DNA of 64,000 bases, taken from assembly GCF_022760965.1 (NCBI RefSeq), contig NZ_JAKVIJ010000001.1, forward strand, positions 494,862 through 558,861, written 5' to 3'. The position numbers and the translations under genes were made by a program. Of the stretch, positions 32,180 to 41,106 are shown one piece after another; the first letter of the stretch is position 1, and every line of letters starts with the position of its first letter. The notes below the pieces were generated by a model. That model did not search any database. It worked only from the letters and a program-made list of their open reading frames with translations, and was not told the origin of the DNA. This stretch comes from Simplicispira sedimenti (GTDB taxonomy: Bacteria; Pseudomonadota; Gammaproteobacteria; Burkholderiales; Burkholderiaceae_C).

Positions 32180-34107
32180 GCGACAAGAAACTGGATACAC
32201 CCAATGAAACCGTAGGCCTCGGCCGTCGACGTTTCATCAACACCGCTGCGCTGGCGGGCTTGACGGTAGGCGTTGCAGCCTGCAATGACAAGCCGGCGGC
32301 AGCTCCTGCAGCGGCCCCTGCGGCACCTGCACCCGCACCTGCACCGACAGCCCACGCCGGTGCCAATGTCCACCTGAAACCCGGCGAACTCGACACCTAC
32401 TACGGCCTCTGGAGCGGTGGCCACACCGGTGACATGCGCGTTCTGGGCCTGCCTTCGGGTCGCGAACTTCTGCGCATCCCCTGCTTCGTGCCCGACGCAC
32501 TGGTCGGCTGGGGCATCACCAACGAATCCAAGGCCGTCATGGGCACCAAGCCCGATGGCCACCTGCGTTACACCGTGGGCGATACCCACCACACGCACGC
32601 CTCCTACAAGGATGGCAACTACGACGGCCGCTACGCCTGGATCAACGACAAGATCAACAGCCGCATTGCGCGTATCCGCCTCGACTATTTTGTCTGCGAC
32701 AAGATCACCACCTTGCCCAATGTGCAGGGCTTCCACGGCATCTTCCCCGACAAGCGAGACCCGGTCGATCCAGCCATCAACTACACCACCCGCGTGTTCT
32801 GCGGTGGTGAGTTCGGTATCCCTCTGCCCAACACCGGTACCGAAGACCATACCAAGTACCGCTCGCTGTTCTCGTGCGTGGACGCCGAGACCATGGAAGT
32901 GCGCTGGCAGGTGCTGATCGACGGCAACTGCGATCTGGTGGCCACCTCGTTCGACGGCAAGCTCGCCGCCACCAACCAGTACAACACCGAGATGGGTGCG
33001 CATTACGAAGACATGATGTCTGCCGAGCGCGACGCCTGCCTGTTCTTCAACATCGCCCGCATCGAAGAAGCCGTCAAGGCCGGCAAGTTCAAGACCATTG
33101 GCAGTTCCAAGGTGCCCGTGGTGGACGGCACGATCGAAGCCAACAAGGACCCCAAGACCGCTCTGACGGCCTACGTGTCCGTGCCCAAGAACCCCCACGG
33201 CGTGAACGCCAGCCCCGACCAGAAGTACTTCATCTGCGCCGGCAAGCTCTCGCCGACCGTCACCGTGATCGAGCTGGCCAAGGTGCTTGACTGGTTCGAC
33301 GGCAAGTCGGAAAAGCTCGACGACGCCATCGTTGCCGAGGTCGAAGTGGGTCTGGGCCCGCTGCACACTGCTTTCGACGGTCGCGGCAATGCTTTCACCA
33401 CGCTGTTCCTGGACAGCCAGGTGGTCAAGTGGAACATCGACAAGGCGATTGCCTTCCACAAGGGTGACAAGAACGCCAAGTATGTGGTGGACCGTCTGGA
33501 CGTGCACTACCAGCCCGGCCACATCAACGCCTCGCAATCGGAAACGATTGCCGCCGATGGCAAGTACCTGGCCGTGGGTTGCAAGTTCTCCAAGGACCGC
33601 TTCCTGCCCGTGGGCCCGCTGCACGCCGAGAACGAGCAGCTGATCGACATCTCTGGCGAGAAGATGGTGCTCCTGGCCGACCACCCGGTGCGTGGCGAGC
33701 CGCACGACTTCATCATCTTCAAGCGCGATCTGGTCAAGCCCAAGCAGGTCTATGATCTGGATCACCACCCGCTGGCCATCAAGGATCCCAAGGAATCTGG
33801 CGTGTTCCGCAGCGGCAAGAAGGTGACGGTCAAGCTGACCTCGCAAGCGCCGGCCTTCAGCATGCGCGAGTTCAAGGTGAAAAAGGGCGACGAAGTCACC
33901 CTGATCCTGACCAACCTGGACAAGATCGAAGATTTGACGCACGGTTTCGCCATTCCGAACTACAACGTCAACTTCATCGTCAATCCGCAGGAAACGGCCT
34001 CGGTGACCTTCGTTGCCGACCAACCCGGCGTGTTCTGGTGCTATTGCACCCACTTCTGCCACGCGCTTCACCTGGAAATGCGTACGCGCATGATCGTTGA
34101 GGCCTGA
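32176..34107 (+). CDS. nosZ: Nitrous oxide reductase NosZ (clade I, Tat signal)
   Basis: A 643-residue multicopper enzyme that reduces N2O to N2 in the periplasm. The Tat signal is G-R-R-R-F-I-N-T-A-A-L. The seven-bladed propeller carries CuZ histidines, starting in D-T-H-H-T-H (about residue 137). The C-terminal cupredoxin has the complete CuA motif W-C-Y-C-T-H-F-C-H-A-L-H-L-E-M. Odd feature: the signal ends in V-A-A-C (Cys36), a lipobox, followed by about 20 residues of Ala/Pro, so the enzyme may be lipidated and tethered instead of soluble. It is the first enzyme gene of the operon, ahead of nosR, and is followed by a strong stem-loop. Confidence 0.98.
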   Translation: MSDKKLDTPNETVGLGRRRFINTAALAGLTVGVAACNDKPAAAPAAAPAAPAPAPAPTAHAGANVHLKPGELDTYYGLWSGGHTGDMRVLGLPSGRELLRIPCFVPDALVGWGITNESKAVMGTKPDGHLRYTVGDTHHTHASYKDGNYDGRYAWINDKINSRIARIRLDYFVCDKITTLPNVQGFHGIFPDKRDPVDPAINYTTRVFCGGEFGIPLPNTGTEDHTKYRSLFSCVDAETMEVRWQVLIDGNCDLVATSFDGKLAATNQYNTEMGAHYEDMMSAERDACLFFNIARIEEAVKAGKFKTIGSSKVPVVDGTIEANKDPKTALTAYVSVPKNPHGVNASPDQKYFICAGKLSPTVTVIELAKVLDWFDGKSEKLDDAIVAEVEVGLGPLHTAFDGRGNAFTTLFLDSQVVKWNIDKAIAFHKGDKNAKYVVDRLDVHYQPGHINASQSETIAADGKYLAVGCKFSKDRFLPVGPLHAENEQLIDISGEKMVLLADHPVRGEPHDFIIFKRDLVKPKQVYDLDHHPLAIKDPKESGVFRSGKKVTVKLTSQAPAFSMREFKVKKGDEVTLILTNLDKIEDLTHGFAIPNYNVNFIVNPQETASVTFVADQPGVFWCYCTHFCHALHLEMRTRMIVEA

Positions 34108-34120
34108 TAGGCAGCCAACC

Positions 34121-34151
34121 GGAGGCGCTCGCACAGGGGTGCGGCGCCTCC
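34121..34151 (+). promoter_or_regulatory. Stem-loop between nosZ and nosR
   Basis: GGAGGCGC (34121-34128) pairs with GCGCCTCC (34144-34151), with further pairing TCGCA/TGCG inside. No T-tract follows, so it is not a normal terminator. Such a hairpin just after a stop codon often protects the upstream message and lowers read-through, which would raise NosZ over NosR. Confidence 0.65.
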
Positions 34152-34167
34152 TTGATAGGAAAGTGTG

Positions 34168-36792
34168 ATGTTTCTGCTCGGTCATCGGTTCGCGATCCTC
34201 GGGGTCGCTTTTTTTCTGGCGCTGTCGCTTTTTGCTCCGCAAGTCCATGCGGGCGCTTACGAGGCCGAGCTACCGGAGGGTGCCAACACGGCGCCTGATA
34301 TGTGTGCATTGCTGCCCTGCGCCGAGGTGTTTCCGGGCGCAGGGCATTTTTCGCAGCGCAAGGGGCAGCCACCGTATGTGGAGGCCTATGACAATGATTC
34401 GGCCCAGAAGAAGTTGCTGGGCTATGTGATGCTCTCGACCGACATCACCGACACGCCCGCCTACTCGGGCAAGCCGGTGGTCACATTGATCGGGATGGAC
34501 ACCCAGGGGCGCTTCGTGGGCGTCAAGGTGCTCAAGCATTCCGAGCCCATTTTGTTGCTCGGCATCCCGGAGTCGGCGCTGGTGAATTTCAACAACCAGT
34601 ACCTGGGCAAGTCCGTCACCGACAAGCTGGAGGTCGGTCCCTCGCGCCCCGAGGAAGAAGTGATCGGTGTGGACGCCATCTCCGGCGCCACCGTGACCGT
34701 GATCGCGCAAAACCAGGTGATGATGCTTTCGGGCTCCGCCGTGGCACGCCAGACCGGCATCATCGCGCCCACGGTGCGTGATCCCGCGCGTTTTGCGACC
34801 AATGGCCAGCGTTACGACTGGGCGCAGCTCGTCGAAATGGGCGCGGTGCAGCGATTGCTCGTCAAGCCCGAACAGGTGGGGCTGGAGCGCAACCCCGAAC
34901 CGTTCATCGAACTGTGGTTTGGCGATCTCAACCACCCCGATGTGGGTCGCAGCCTGCTGGGCAACCACGGCTTCGATAACCTGCGCTCGCGCCTCAAGCC
35001 GGAGGAAAGCGCGTTCTTCATCGTCCGCACGGGAGGGGCCGAGTCCTTCAAGGGCTCGGGCTTTGTGCGCGGCGGTATCTACGACCGCGTGCAGGTCAAG
35101 CAGGGCGCGGATTCGTTCACCTTCCGCGATCTGGATTCCTACAACCTCTATGGTCTGGAGGCCGCAGGTGCGCCGCGCTACACCGAGTCGGCCATCTTCG
35201 TGATCCGCTCCCAGTCGTTCTCGGCGGCCTACCCCTGGAAGCTGGCCTTCCTGGGTAACCGCGTGGACCGTGCCACCGGGCATCGCAGCTTTGCCGTCTT
35301 TGAATCCAAGTACTGGTTGCCCGCTGCCATGCTGGAGGGCGGACGGCCCAAGGTGGACGAGCCGGATGCGCCTTGGGTGCGCGTGTGGAAGTCCCAGGCG
35401 GTCTCGATTGCCCTGTTCGCGCTGGTCCTTGTGGCAGTCACGGTGGTGTATGCCTACCGCGAGAAGCTCACGCGACTGTCCACCCACAAGAACAAGTGGC
35501 CGGTCAACGGCTTCAAGTACAGCTTCTGGGCCATCAGCATGGCCTGGGTGGGCTTTGGCCTGATGGCGCAGCCCTCCATCACGCAGGTGCTGACCTGGTT
35601 CCATTCGATCCTGTTCCAGTGGACCTGGTCCTTGTTCCTGTCCGATCCGTTCATCTTCCTGTTCTGGATCTTCATCATCGTCACCGTGTTCCTGGTTGGG
35701 CGCGGCCTGTTCTGCGGCTGGATGTGCCCGTTTGGTTCGCTGCAGGAATCCATTTACAAGATCGCGCGTCTGGTGGGCCTGGGGCGCTTCCAGACCAAGC
35801 TGCCGCAAAAGTGGCACGACCGTCTCAAGTGGCTCAAGTACGCTGTCTTCTTTGTCTTGCTCGCGGTGTCGATGTTCTCCATGGGCATGGCCGAGAAGCT
35901 GGCCGAGGTGGAGCCGTTCAAGACCACCTTCCTGGTCGGTGTGATGAACCGCGCATGGCCCTACGGCCTGTTCGTGGCGGCCATCCTGGGTGTGTCGATC
36001 TTCATCGAGCGGCCGTACTGCAAGTACATCTGCCCGCTGGGCGCGTCGCTGGCCATGCCCAGTACCTTCCGCTGGTTCGGCCTCAAGCGCAAGCAGGACT
36101 GCAATAGCTGCAAGGCCTGTGCCGTGGGCTGCGGCGCGCAGGCCATCGATGCCGATGGCCGCATCGACCACCGCGAGTGCCTGCACTGCCTGGACTGCAT
36201 GGTGCTGTACACCGATGTGAAGGGTTGCCCGCCCCTGGCCAAGGAGCGCAAGCGCCGCGAGAAAGACGGTCTGGAGATCACTCCCATCGGGGCCAACGGC
36301 TATTTCATCCCGATCCATCCGGACACCAGCTTTGAGGCGCAGATCAGCGCCAAGGCCGCGAATGGCCCCGACCCACGCATGCCTACCGAACCTGTGGCAC
36401 CCTTCCACAAGGCGGGTGAATCCCGCCTCAGGTGGATCATGCTGGAGGTACGCGATCACCTCTGGCCCTGGAGCACGGAAGGCTGGCACAGCCAGCGCGC
36501 GCTGCAGGTGGCGGGCTTCTCGCTGGCGGTGGCTGCCACTGTGGCCTGGGTCATGGCGGCCCTGGGGCATTTGTCCTCGGGCGCCATCATCGGCTGGTGG
36601 TTCGGCTGGAGCGTCTATGAAGTGCTGATCCGGTTGTCAGGTCGCCGCTATGTGAAGGACGGTGTCTGGTGGCGCGGCAACTACCGTGCGGCCAGCGTGA
36701 TGGACATGATGAGCTACGTCGGATTCAAGAATCTGCTGATCGGTGCAGCACTGTTCCTGGCGCTCAAGACGCTGGGTCTGCTGATCCTATGA
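34168..36792 (+). CDS. nosR: NosR: membrane flavo-iron-sulfur protein for N2O reduction
   Basis: An 874-residue protein. A signal peptide (H-A-G-A at about residue 29) is followed by a periplasmic FMN-binding domain with the flavinylation motif D-A-I-S-G-A-T (Thr175). Several transmembrane helices start near residue 411, with two C-x3-C-P motifs (C-G-W-M-C-P at about 515, C-K-Y-I-C-P at about 617). Two 4Fe-4S clusters follow (C-N-S-C-K-A-C-A-V-G-C and C-L-H-C-L-D-C) at about 645-675, then further helices. NosR supplies electrons, probably from quinol, to NosZ and is required for its activity. The ATG at 34168 follows TAGGA. Its stop overlaps the nosD start (ATGA). Confidence 0.97.
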   Translation: MFLLGHRFAILGVAFFLALSLFAPQVHAGAYEAELPEGANTAPDMCALLPCAEVFPGAGHFSQRKGQPPYVEAYDNDSAQKKLLGYVMLSTDITDTPAYSGKPVVTLIGMDTQGRFVGVKVLKHSEPILLLGIPESALVNFNNQYLGKSVTDKLEVGPSRPEEEVIGVDAISGATVTVIAQNQVMMLSGSAVARQTGIIAPTVRDPARFATNGQRYDWAQLVEMGAVQRLLVKPEQVGLERNPEPFIELWFGDLNHPDVGRSLLGNHGFDNLRSRLKPEESAFFIVRTGGAESFKGSGFVRGGIYDRVQVKQGADSFTFRDLDSYNLYGLEAAGAPRYTESAIFVIRSQSFSAAYPWKLAFLGNRVDRATGHRSFAVFESKYWLPAAMLEGGRPKVDEPDAPWVRVWKSQAVSIALFALVLVAVTVVYAYREKLTRLSTHKNKWPVNGFKYSFWAISMAWVGFGLMAQPSITQVLTWFHSILFQWTWSLFLSDPFIFLFWIFIIVTVFLVGRGLFCGWMCPFGSLQESIYKIARLVGLGRFQTKLPQKWHDRLKWLKYAVFFVLLAVSMFSMGMAEKLAEVEPFKTTFLVGVMNRAWPYGLFVAAILGVSIFIERPYCKYICPLGASLAMPSTFRWFGLKRKQDCNSCKACAVGCGAQAIDADGRIDHRECLHCLDCMVLYTDVKGCPPLAKERKRREKDGLEITPIGANGYFIPIHPDTSFEAQISAKAANGPDPRMPTEPVAPFHKAGESRLRWIMLEVRDHLWPWSTEGWHSQRALQVAGFSLAVAATVAWVMAALGHLSSGAIIGWWFGWSVYEVLIRLSGRRYVKDGVWWRGNYRAASVMDMMSYVGFKNLLIGAALFLALKTLGLLIL

Positions 36793-38066
36793 CAGGTGTC
36801 CTACTGCGCACGGCCTGTGCCGTGCTGCTGGGCTGGTGGGGTGCGGGCATCGCTTGGGCGGCCACCGTATCGGTGCAACCGGGCCAGGACCTCGCGGCTG
36901 CCGTCAAGGCCGCCGCGCCGGGCGACGTGATCGAGGTGGCGCGGGGCATGTACCACGTCAACCTGCTGATCGACAAGCCACTCACGCTGCGCGGCATTGA
37001 CCGGCCCACCCTCAGCGGGGGCAACCAGGGCGACACCATCCGGGTCACGGCACCCGACGTGGTGATTGAGGGCCTGATCGTTCGCGATTCCGGCGACAGC
37101 CTGAAAGACCAGAACGCGGGCATCTATCTCTACCCCGGCGCCCACCGGGCGGTGGTGCGGCGTTGCGATCTGACCTACAACCTGTTCGGCCTGTGGATCG
37201 AAAAGGCCGATGACGTGCTGATCGAAGAGAACCTCATCACGGGCAAGCGGGAGTACGCATCGTCCCAGCGCGGCAACGGCATCCAGCTCTACAACACCAA
37301 AGGTGCGCGCATTTACCGCAACAACATCAGCTTCGTGCGCGATGCCTTGTATGTGGACGTGTCGCACCATGCCGTCTTCAAGGGCAACAAGCTGCACCGC
37401 AGCCGCTATGGCACGCACTACATGAACTCCTACTACAACCTGTGGGAGGACAACGATACTTTCTACAACCGCGGTGGCCTGGCCCTCATGGAAGTGCGTG
37501 AGCAGGTGGTGCGCAACAACCGCGCTTGGGGCAACTCCGACCACGGGATCATGCTGCGCACCCTCCAGGATGCGGTGATTGAGAACAACATCGTGGCCGG
37601 CAACAACCGGGGCTTCTTCATCTACGACGTGGAGTACATCAAGCTCAACGGCAACCTGGTGGTGGACAACGTGGTGGGCGTGCACCTGTCGGCGGGTTCC
37701 ACGCGCAATGAGGTCGAGGGTAATGACTTCATCGGTAACCGCGAGCAGGTGCGCTATGTGGGCTCGCGGGACGAGCGCTGGGGCGTGAAAGGCGGCAACC
37801 ACTGGAGCAACTACCTGGGCTGGGACCGTGACGGCGACAGCCGGGGCGATGTGCCCTATGAGGCCAACGACATGGTGGACCGTCTCACCTGGAAGCACCC
37901 GAGCATGAAGCTGCTGCTGGCCAGCCCAGCGGTGCAGGCGCTGCGCCTGGTGGGCCAGCAGTTTCCCGTGCTGCGTGTGCCCTCGGTCGTGGACCCCAAA
38001 CCCCGCATGCAACCAACCCACCAACAATGGAGCGAATGGCGTGGCAAGCATTTCCCCAGCCAGTGA
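36789..38066 (+). CDS. nosD: NosD: periplasmic copper-site maturation protein
   Basis: A 425-residue protein with a signal peptide (A-G-I-A-W-A-A) and a right-handed parallel beta-helix built of CASH/PbH1 repeats (for example G-I-Y-L-Y-P-G-A-H, N-G-I-Q-L-Y-N-T, H-G-I-M-L-R-T). The conserved segment S-R-Y-G-T-H-Y-M-N-S-Y-Y-N and the C-terminal N-H-W-S-N-Y-L-G-W-D-R-D-G-D are NosD hallmarks. NosD works with the NosFY ABC transporter to build the CuZ site of NosZ. The start overlaps the nosR stop by four bases. The 3' end overlaps the GTG start of nosF by 26 bp. Confidence 0.96.
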   Translation: MTGVLLRTACAVLLGWWGAGIAWAATVSVQPGQDLAAAVKAAAPGDVIEVARGMYHVNLLIDKPLTLRGIDRPTLSGGNQGDTIRVTAPDVVIEGLIVRDSGDSLKDQNAGIYLYPGAHRAVVRRCDLTYNLFGLWIEKADDVLIEENLITGKREYASSQRGNGIQLYNTKGARIYRNNISFVRDALYVDVSHHAVFKGNKLHRSRYGTHYMNSYYNLWEDNDTFYNRGGLALMEVREQVVRNNRAWGNSDHGIMLRTLQDAVIENNIVAGNNRGFFIYDVEYIKLNGNLVVDNVVGVHLSAGSTRNEVEGNDFIGNREQVRYVGSRDERWGVKGGNHWSNYLGWDRDGDSRGDVPYEANDMVDRLTWKHPSMKLLLASPAVQALRLVGQQFPVLRVPSVVDPKPRMQPTHQQWSEWRGKHFPSQ

Positions 38067-38985
38067 CACTGCAGCGCAGGACGCCGCAGTTGCACTGCGT
38101 GGCGTGAGCAAACATTACGGCGCACTGCACGCCGTCGATGGCGTGGACCTCGACATCCCGCGTGGCGAGATTTTTGGCCTCATCGGCCACAACGGTGCAG
38201 GCAAGAGCACGCTGTTCAAGATGATGCTGGGCCTCGTCCCCGCCACGCAGGGCAGCATCATTGTGGGTGGTGCCCAGGTGGGTGGGCGCGACTTTCGCGC
38301 AGCCCGACGCCACCTGGGCTACCTGCCCGAGAACGTGGTGCTGTACGACAACCTCAGCGGCCTGGAGACGCTGCGCTTTTTCGCGCGCCTCAAACATGCG
38401 CCCCAGACGCAATGCCAGGCCGTGCTCGAGCGCGTGGGCCTGCAGCATGCAGGGCAGCGGCCCGTGCGTGAATACTCCAAGGGCATGCGCCAGCGCCTGG
38501 GTTTTGCCCAGGCCCTGCTGGGCCAGCCGCGCGTGTTGTTCCTGGACGAGCCCACCAACGGCCTGGATCCCCAGGCCATCCGCGACTTCTACGCCACGCT
38601 GCGCGGCCTGCAGGCCGATGGCGTGACGGTCATCATCACCTCACACATCCTGGCCGAACTGCAGGAGCGTGTGGACCGCCTGGCCATCATGGCCGCGGGC
38701 AAGGTTCAGGCCGTGGGCAGCGTGCAGGCGCTGCGCGAGCAGACCCAGATGCCGCTGTGCTTCACCATCGACCTGGCGCCACAGGACGCCACCGAGGCCT
38801 GCCGCCTGCTGGCGCAGGCCACGGGGATCACGCCCGAAGTGCTGCCCACCGGCCTGCGCCTGCGCTGCCCGCGCACGCACAAGATGGCGGTGCTGGCGGC
38901 CCTGGCGCCACTGGGTGCGCGCGTGCAGGACCTGAAGATGCTCGAACCCTCGCTCGAAGATGTGTTCTTCGGCTTTGCAGACTGA
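38041..38985 (+). CDS. nosF: NosF: ABC transporter ATPase for NosZ maturation
   Basis: A 314-residue ABC ATPase. Walker A is G-H-N-G-A-G-K-S-T, the signature is Y-S-K-G-M-R-Q-R, and Walker B is V-L-F-L-D-E-P-T-N-G-L-D-P, followed by a C-terminal domain of about 90 residues. It drives the NosY membrane partner in assembly of the copper centre of NosZ. I chose the GTG at 38041: it has GGAG 8 bp upstream and no ATG offers an alternative between it and the first conserved residues. This start overlaps the nosD end by 26 bp. nosY follows after 10 bp. Confidence 0.95.
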   Translation: MASISPASDTAAQDAAVALRGVSKHYGALHAVDGVDLDIPRGEIFGLIGHNGAGKSTLFKMMLGLVPATQGSIIVGGAQVGGRDFRAARRHLGYLPENVVLYDNLSGLETLRFFARLKHAPQTQCQAVLERVGLQHAGQRPVREYSKGMRQRLGFAQALLGQPRVLFLDEPTNGLDPQAIRDFYATLRGLQADGVTVIITSHILAELQERVDRLAIMAAGKVQAVGSVQALREQTQMPLCFTIDLAPQDATEACRLLAQATGITPEVLPTGLRLRCPRTHKMAVLAALAPLGARVQDLKMLEPSLEDVFFGFAD

Positions 38986-38995
38986 AAGACGGCCC

Positions 38996-39811
38996 ATGGA
39001 ACTGACGCAGATCTTCACCATTGCCGCCAAGGAATTCCGCGACCGCATGCGCAACCGCTGGGTGCTGGCGGTGGCGCTGGTGTTCACCGTGTTCTCGCTC
39101 GTCATCGCCTATTTCGGCGGCGCGCAGCAGGGCGCCGTGGGCTTTCGCTCCATCGAATTCACCATCGCCAGCCTGGTCAGCCTGGTCATTTACCTGATTC
39201 CACTGATCGCGCTGCTGCTGGGCTTTGACGCCATCGTGGGCGAGCGCGAGCGCGGTTCGCTCGACCTGCTGCTGTCCCTGCCCATCACCCGCCTGGAGCT
39301 GCTGCTGGGCAAATACCTGGGCCTGGCGGCGGCGCTGGCGCTGTCCACCCTGGCGGGCTTCGGCATGGTGGCGGTGCTGCTGTCCCGGCAGATGAGCTGG
39401 GCCTCGATGTACCACTACTTCGGCTTCATGCTCAGCTCGGTGCTGCTGGGCCTGGCCTTTCTGAGTCTGGCGGTGCTGCTGTCGGTGCTCGCGCGCGACC
39501 GCACGCGTGCCTCGGGCCTGGCCATCGCCACCTGGTTCTTCTTTGTGCTGGTGTTCGACCTGTTGCTGCTGGGCGTGCTGGTGGGCAGCGGCGGGCGCTT
39601 TGGCGGCGAATCCTTTGCGCTGCTGCTGCTGCTCAACCCGGCGGATGTGTTCCGCATCCTGAATGTGTTTTCGCTGGAAGACGTGCGCACGCTGTACGGA
39701 CTGGCCACCGTGGTGCCCCCCGCCATGGGCAGCCCCCTGAAGATGGGCGGCGCCATGCTGGTCTGGATTGCAGTGCCACTGGCTCTGGCGCATTGGAGGT
39801 TCAAGCCATGA
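38996..39811 (+). CDS. nosY: NosY: ABC transporter permease for NosZ maturation
   Basis: A 271-residue membrane protein with six predicted helices. The opening F-T-I-A-A-K-E-F-R-D-R-M-R-N-R-W, the D-A-I-V-G-E-R-E-R-G-S-L-D-L-L-L-S-L-P-I coupling segment and a final helix A-M-L-V-W-I-A-V-P are typical of NosY in the ABC-2 permease class. It forms the membrane part of the NosDFY complex. Its stop overlaps the start of the following nosL (ATGA). Confidence 0.95.
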   Translation: MELTQIFTIAAKEFRDRMRNRWVLAVALVFTVFSLVIAYFGGAQQGAVGFRSIEFTIASLVSLVIYLIPLIALLLGFDAIVGERERGSLDLLLSLPITRLELLLGKYLGLAAALALSTLAGFGMVAVLLSRQMSWASMYHYFGFMLSSVLLGLAFLSLAVLLSVLARDRTRASGLAIATWFFFVLVFDLLLLGVLVGSGGRFGGESFALLLLLNPADVFRILNVFSLEDVRTLYGLATVVPPAMGSPLKMGGAMLVWIAVPLALAHWRFKP

Positions 39812-40365
39812 CATACCACTGTTCCTGCCGCCGCCGCCTGCTGGGCTGGGCGGCCATTTCCGCTGCATCCGCCATCGCCCCGCTGGGCTTGTTGTCCGGC
39901 TGCAGCGAGCAGGCCGCGCAGCAGCGCTCGCTGGCGCCGGTCGAGGTCGATCGCTCCACCAGTTGCGAACTCGACGGCATGCTGCTGGCCGACTACCCCG
40001 GCCCCAAGGCGCAGATCCATTTCGCGGGCCAGGACAAGCCCAGCTTCTTCTGCGACACGGTGGAACTGTTCAGCACCCTGCTGGCGGGCGAGCAGGTGCG
40101 TGCCGTGCAGGCCGTGTACGTGCAGGACATGGGCAAGGCCGACTGGAACCAGCCGCAAGGCCACTGGATCGACGCCAAGACTGCCTTCTACGTGCTGGGC
40201 AGCAAGCGCCACGGCTCCATGGGGCCGACCATCGGCAGCTTTGCGCAAGAGGCCGACGCCACCAAGTTCGCCGCCGAGCATGGCGGCAAGGTGCTGCGCT
40301 TTGGCGACATCAAGGCCGACATGGTGGACCTGAGCGGCGGCGCGCTGCACGACACCCGGATGTAG
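39808..40365 (+). CDS. nosL: NosL, first copy, with altered copper motif
   Basis: A 185-residue lipoprotein of the NosL family. A signal with lipobox L-S-G-C is followed by C-E-L-D-G-M-L-L-A-D-Y-P-G-P-K-A-Q-I-H-F. NosL is a copper chaperone that hands Cu(I) to apo-NosZ. The usual C-P-x-C-G-M is here C-E-L-D-G-M: the first Cys and the Met remain, but the second Cys is Asp. The rest (F-F-C-D-T-V-E-L-F, Y-V-Q-D-M-G, W-I-D-A-K-T-A-F-Y-V-L-G-S) is well conserved. The ATG at 39808 has GGAGGT 7 bp upstream and overlaps the nosY stop. A second NosL-like gene follows after 21 bp. Confidence 0.93.
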   Translation: MTYHCSCRRRLLGWAAISAASAIAPLGLLSGCSEQAAQQRSLAPVEVDRSTSCELDGMLLADYPGPKAQIHFAGQDKPSFFCDTVELFSTLLAGEQVRAVQAVYVQDMGKADWNQPQGHWIDAKTAFYVLGSKRHGSMGPTIGSFAQEADATKFAAEHGGKVLRFGDIKADMVDLSGGALHDTRM

Positions 40366-40386
40366 GACTTCCCCGCCATTCCCACC

Positions 40387-41061
40387 ATGCCCGCTCGCAT
40401 CGCCAGCCCTGCCTTGTCTGCCAGCACGCTCCGTGTGGTGGCGGGCGTCGCTGTGCTGGCGCTGCTGCTGGGCTGGGGCGGTTGGCAGGTGGGCGTGTGG
40501 CAGGGGCTGGGCGGTGGCAATCCCGAAGCGGCGCTGGAGCCCGATGTCTGCATCGTCGCGCCGCCCACGCCGTATGACCGCGCCTCGGGCCTGCCCATGC
40601 ACGCCGCGCGGCCGGTGCCTGCCGATGTGCGCTGCCCGGTCTGCGGCATGTTCCCCGCGCGCGCGCCCGACTGGGCGGCACAGGTCATCTTCGACAACGG
40701 CGACGCACAGTTTTTTGACTCGCCGCTCTCGCTCTTCATGTACCTGCAGGACGTGGAGCGCTACAGCCCAGGGCGCAGCGCCGCCCAGATCATTGCGCGC
40801 TACGTCACCGACGTGCCCAGCCGCCAGTGGGTGGACGCTGGCAGCGCCTGGTTTGTGCACGGCTCCACGGCCAAAGGCCCCATGCGCGCGGGCAACCTGC
40901 CGGCCTTTGCCACGCGCGAAGATGCCCAGGCCTTCGCCCAGCGCCGGGGCGGCAGCGTGCTGCCCTTTGGCGCCATCGACGCCGCCCTCATTGCGCCGCT
41001 GGCCGGGCAGGGCGGTCACTACCATGCAGCCCACGGAACGGCGCAAACGCTATCAAAATAA
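40387..41061 (+). CDS. Second NosL-like protein with intact C-P-V-C-G-M motif
   Basis: A 224-residue protein with one N-terminal transmembrane or signal-anchor helix (V-A-V-L-A-L-L-L-G-W-G-G-W) rather than a lipobox. A NosL domain with R-C-P-V-C-G-M-F-P-A at about residue 77 follows. Other NosL-like blocks (Q-V-I-F-D-N-G-D-A-Q-F-F-D-S, Y-V-T-D-V, W-V-D-A-G-S-A-W-F-V-H-G-S) are present. The tail is His-containing (G-G-H-Y-H-A-A-H), which might help bind copper. Its final residues, T-L-S-K, and stop come from a dispersed repeat. It is probably the last gene of the nos operon and a paralogue of the preceding nosL. No strong ribosome binding site is visible. Confidence 0.85.
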   Translation: MPARIASPALSASTLRVVAGVAVLALLLGWGGWQVGVWQGLGGGNPEAALEPDVCIVAPPTPYDRASGLPMHAARPVPADVRCPVCGMFPARAPDWAAQVIFDNGDAQFFDSPLSLFMYLQDVERYSPGRSAAQIIARYVTDVPSRQWVDAGSAWFVHGSTAKGPMRAGNLPAFATREDAQAFAQRRGGSVLPFGAIDAALIAPLAGQGGHYHAAHGTAQTLSK

Positions 41062-41106
41062 TAGCTATTTGCGCTTGCATGGTGGGCGCTAGAGCCCTGT
41101 TTCATA
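41048..41106 (+). repeat. Dispersed Comamonadaceae-type repeat, copy 7
   Basis: Plus-strand copy: cgctatcaaaataatagc core, tatttgcgcttg...gggcgctagagccctgtttcat. It overlaps the 3' end of the second nosL-like gene and the 3' end of the convergent small gene at 41089-41391. Confidence 0.85.
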
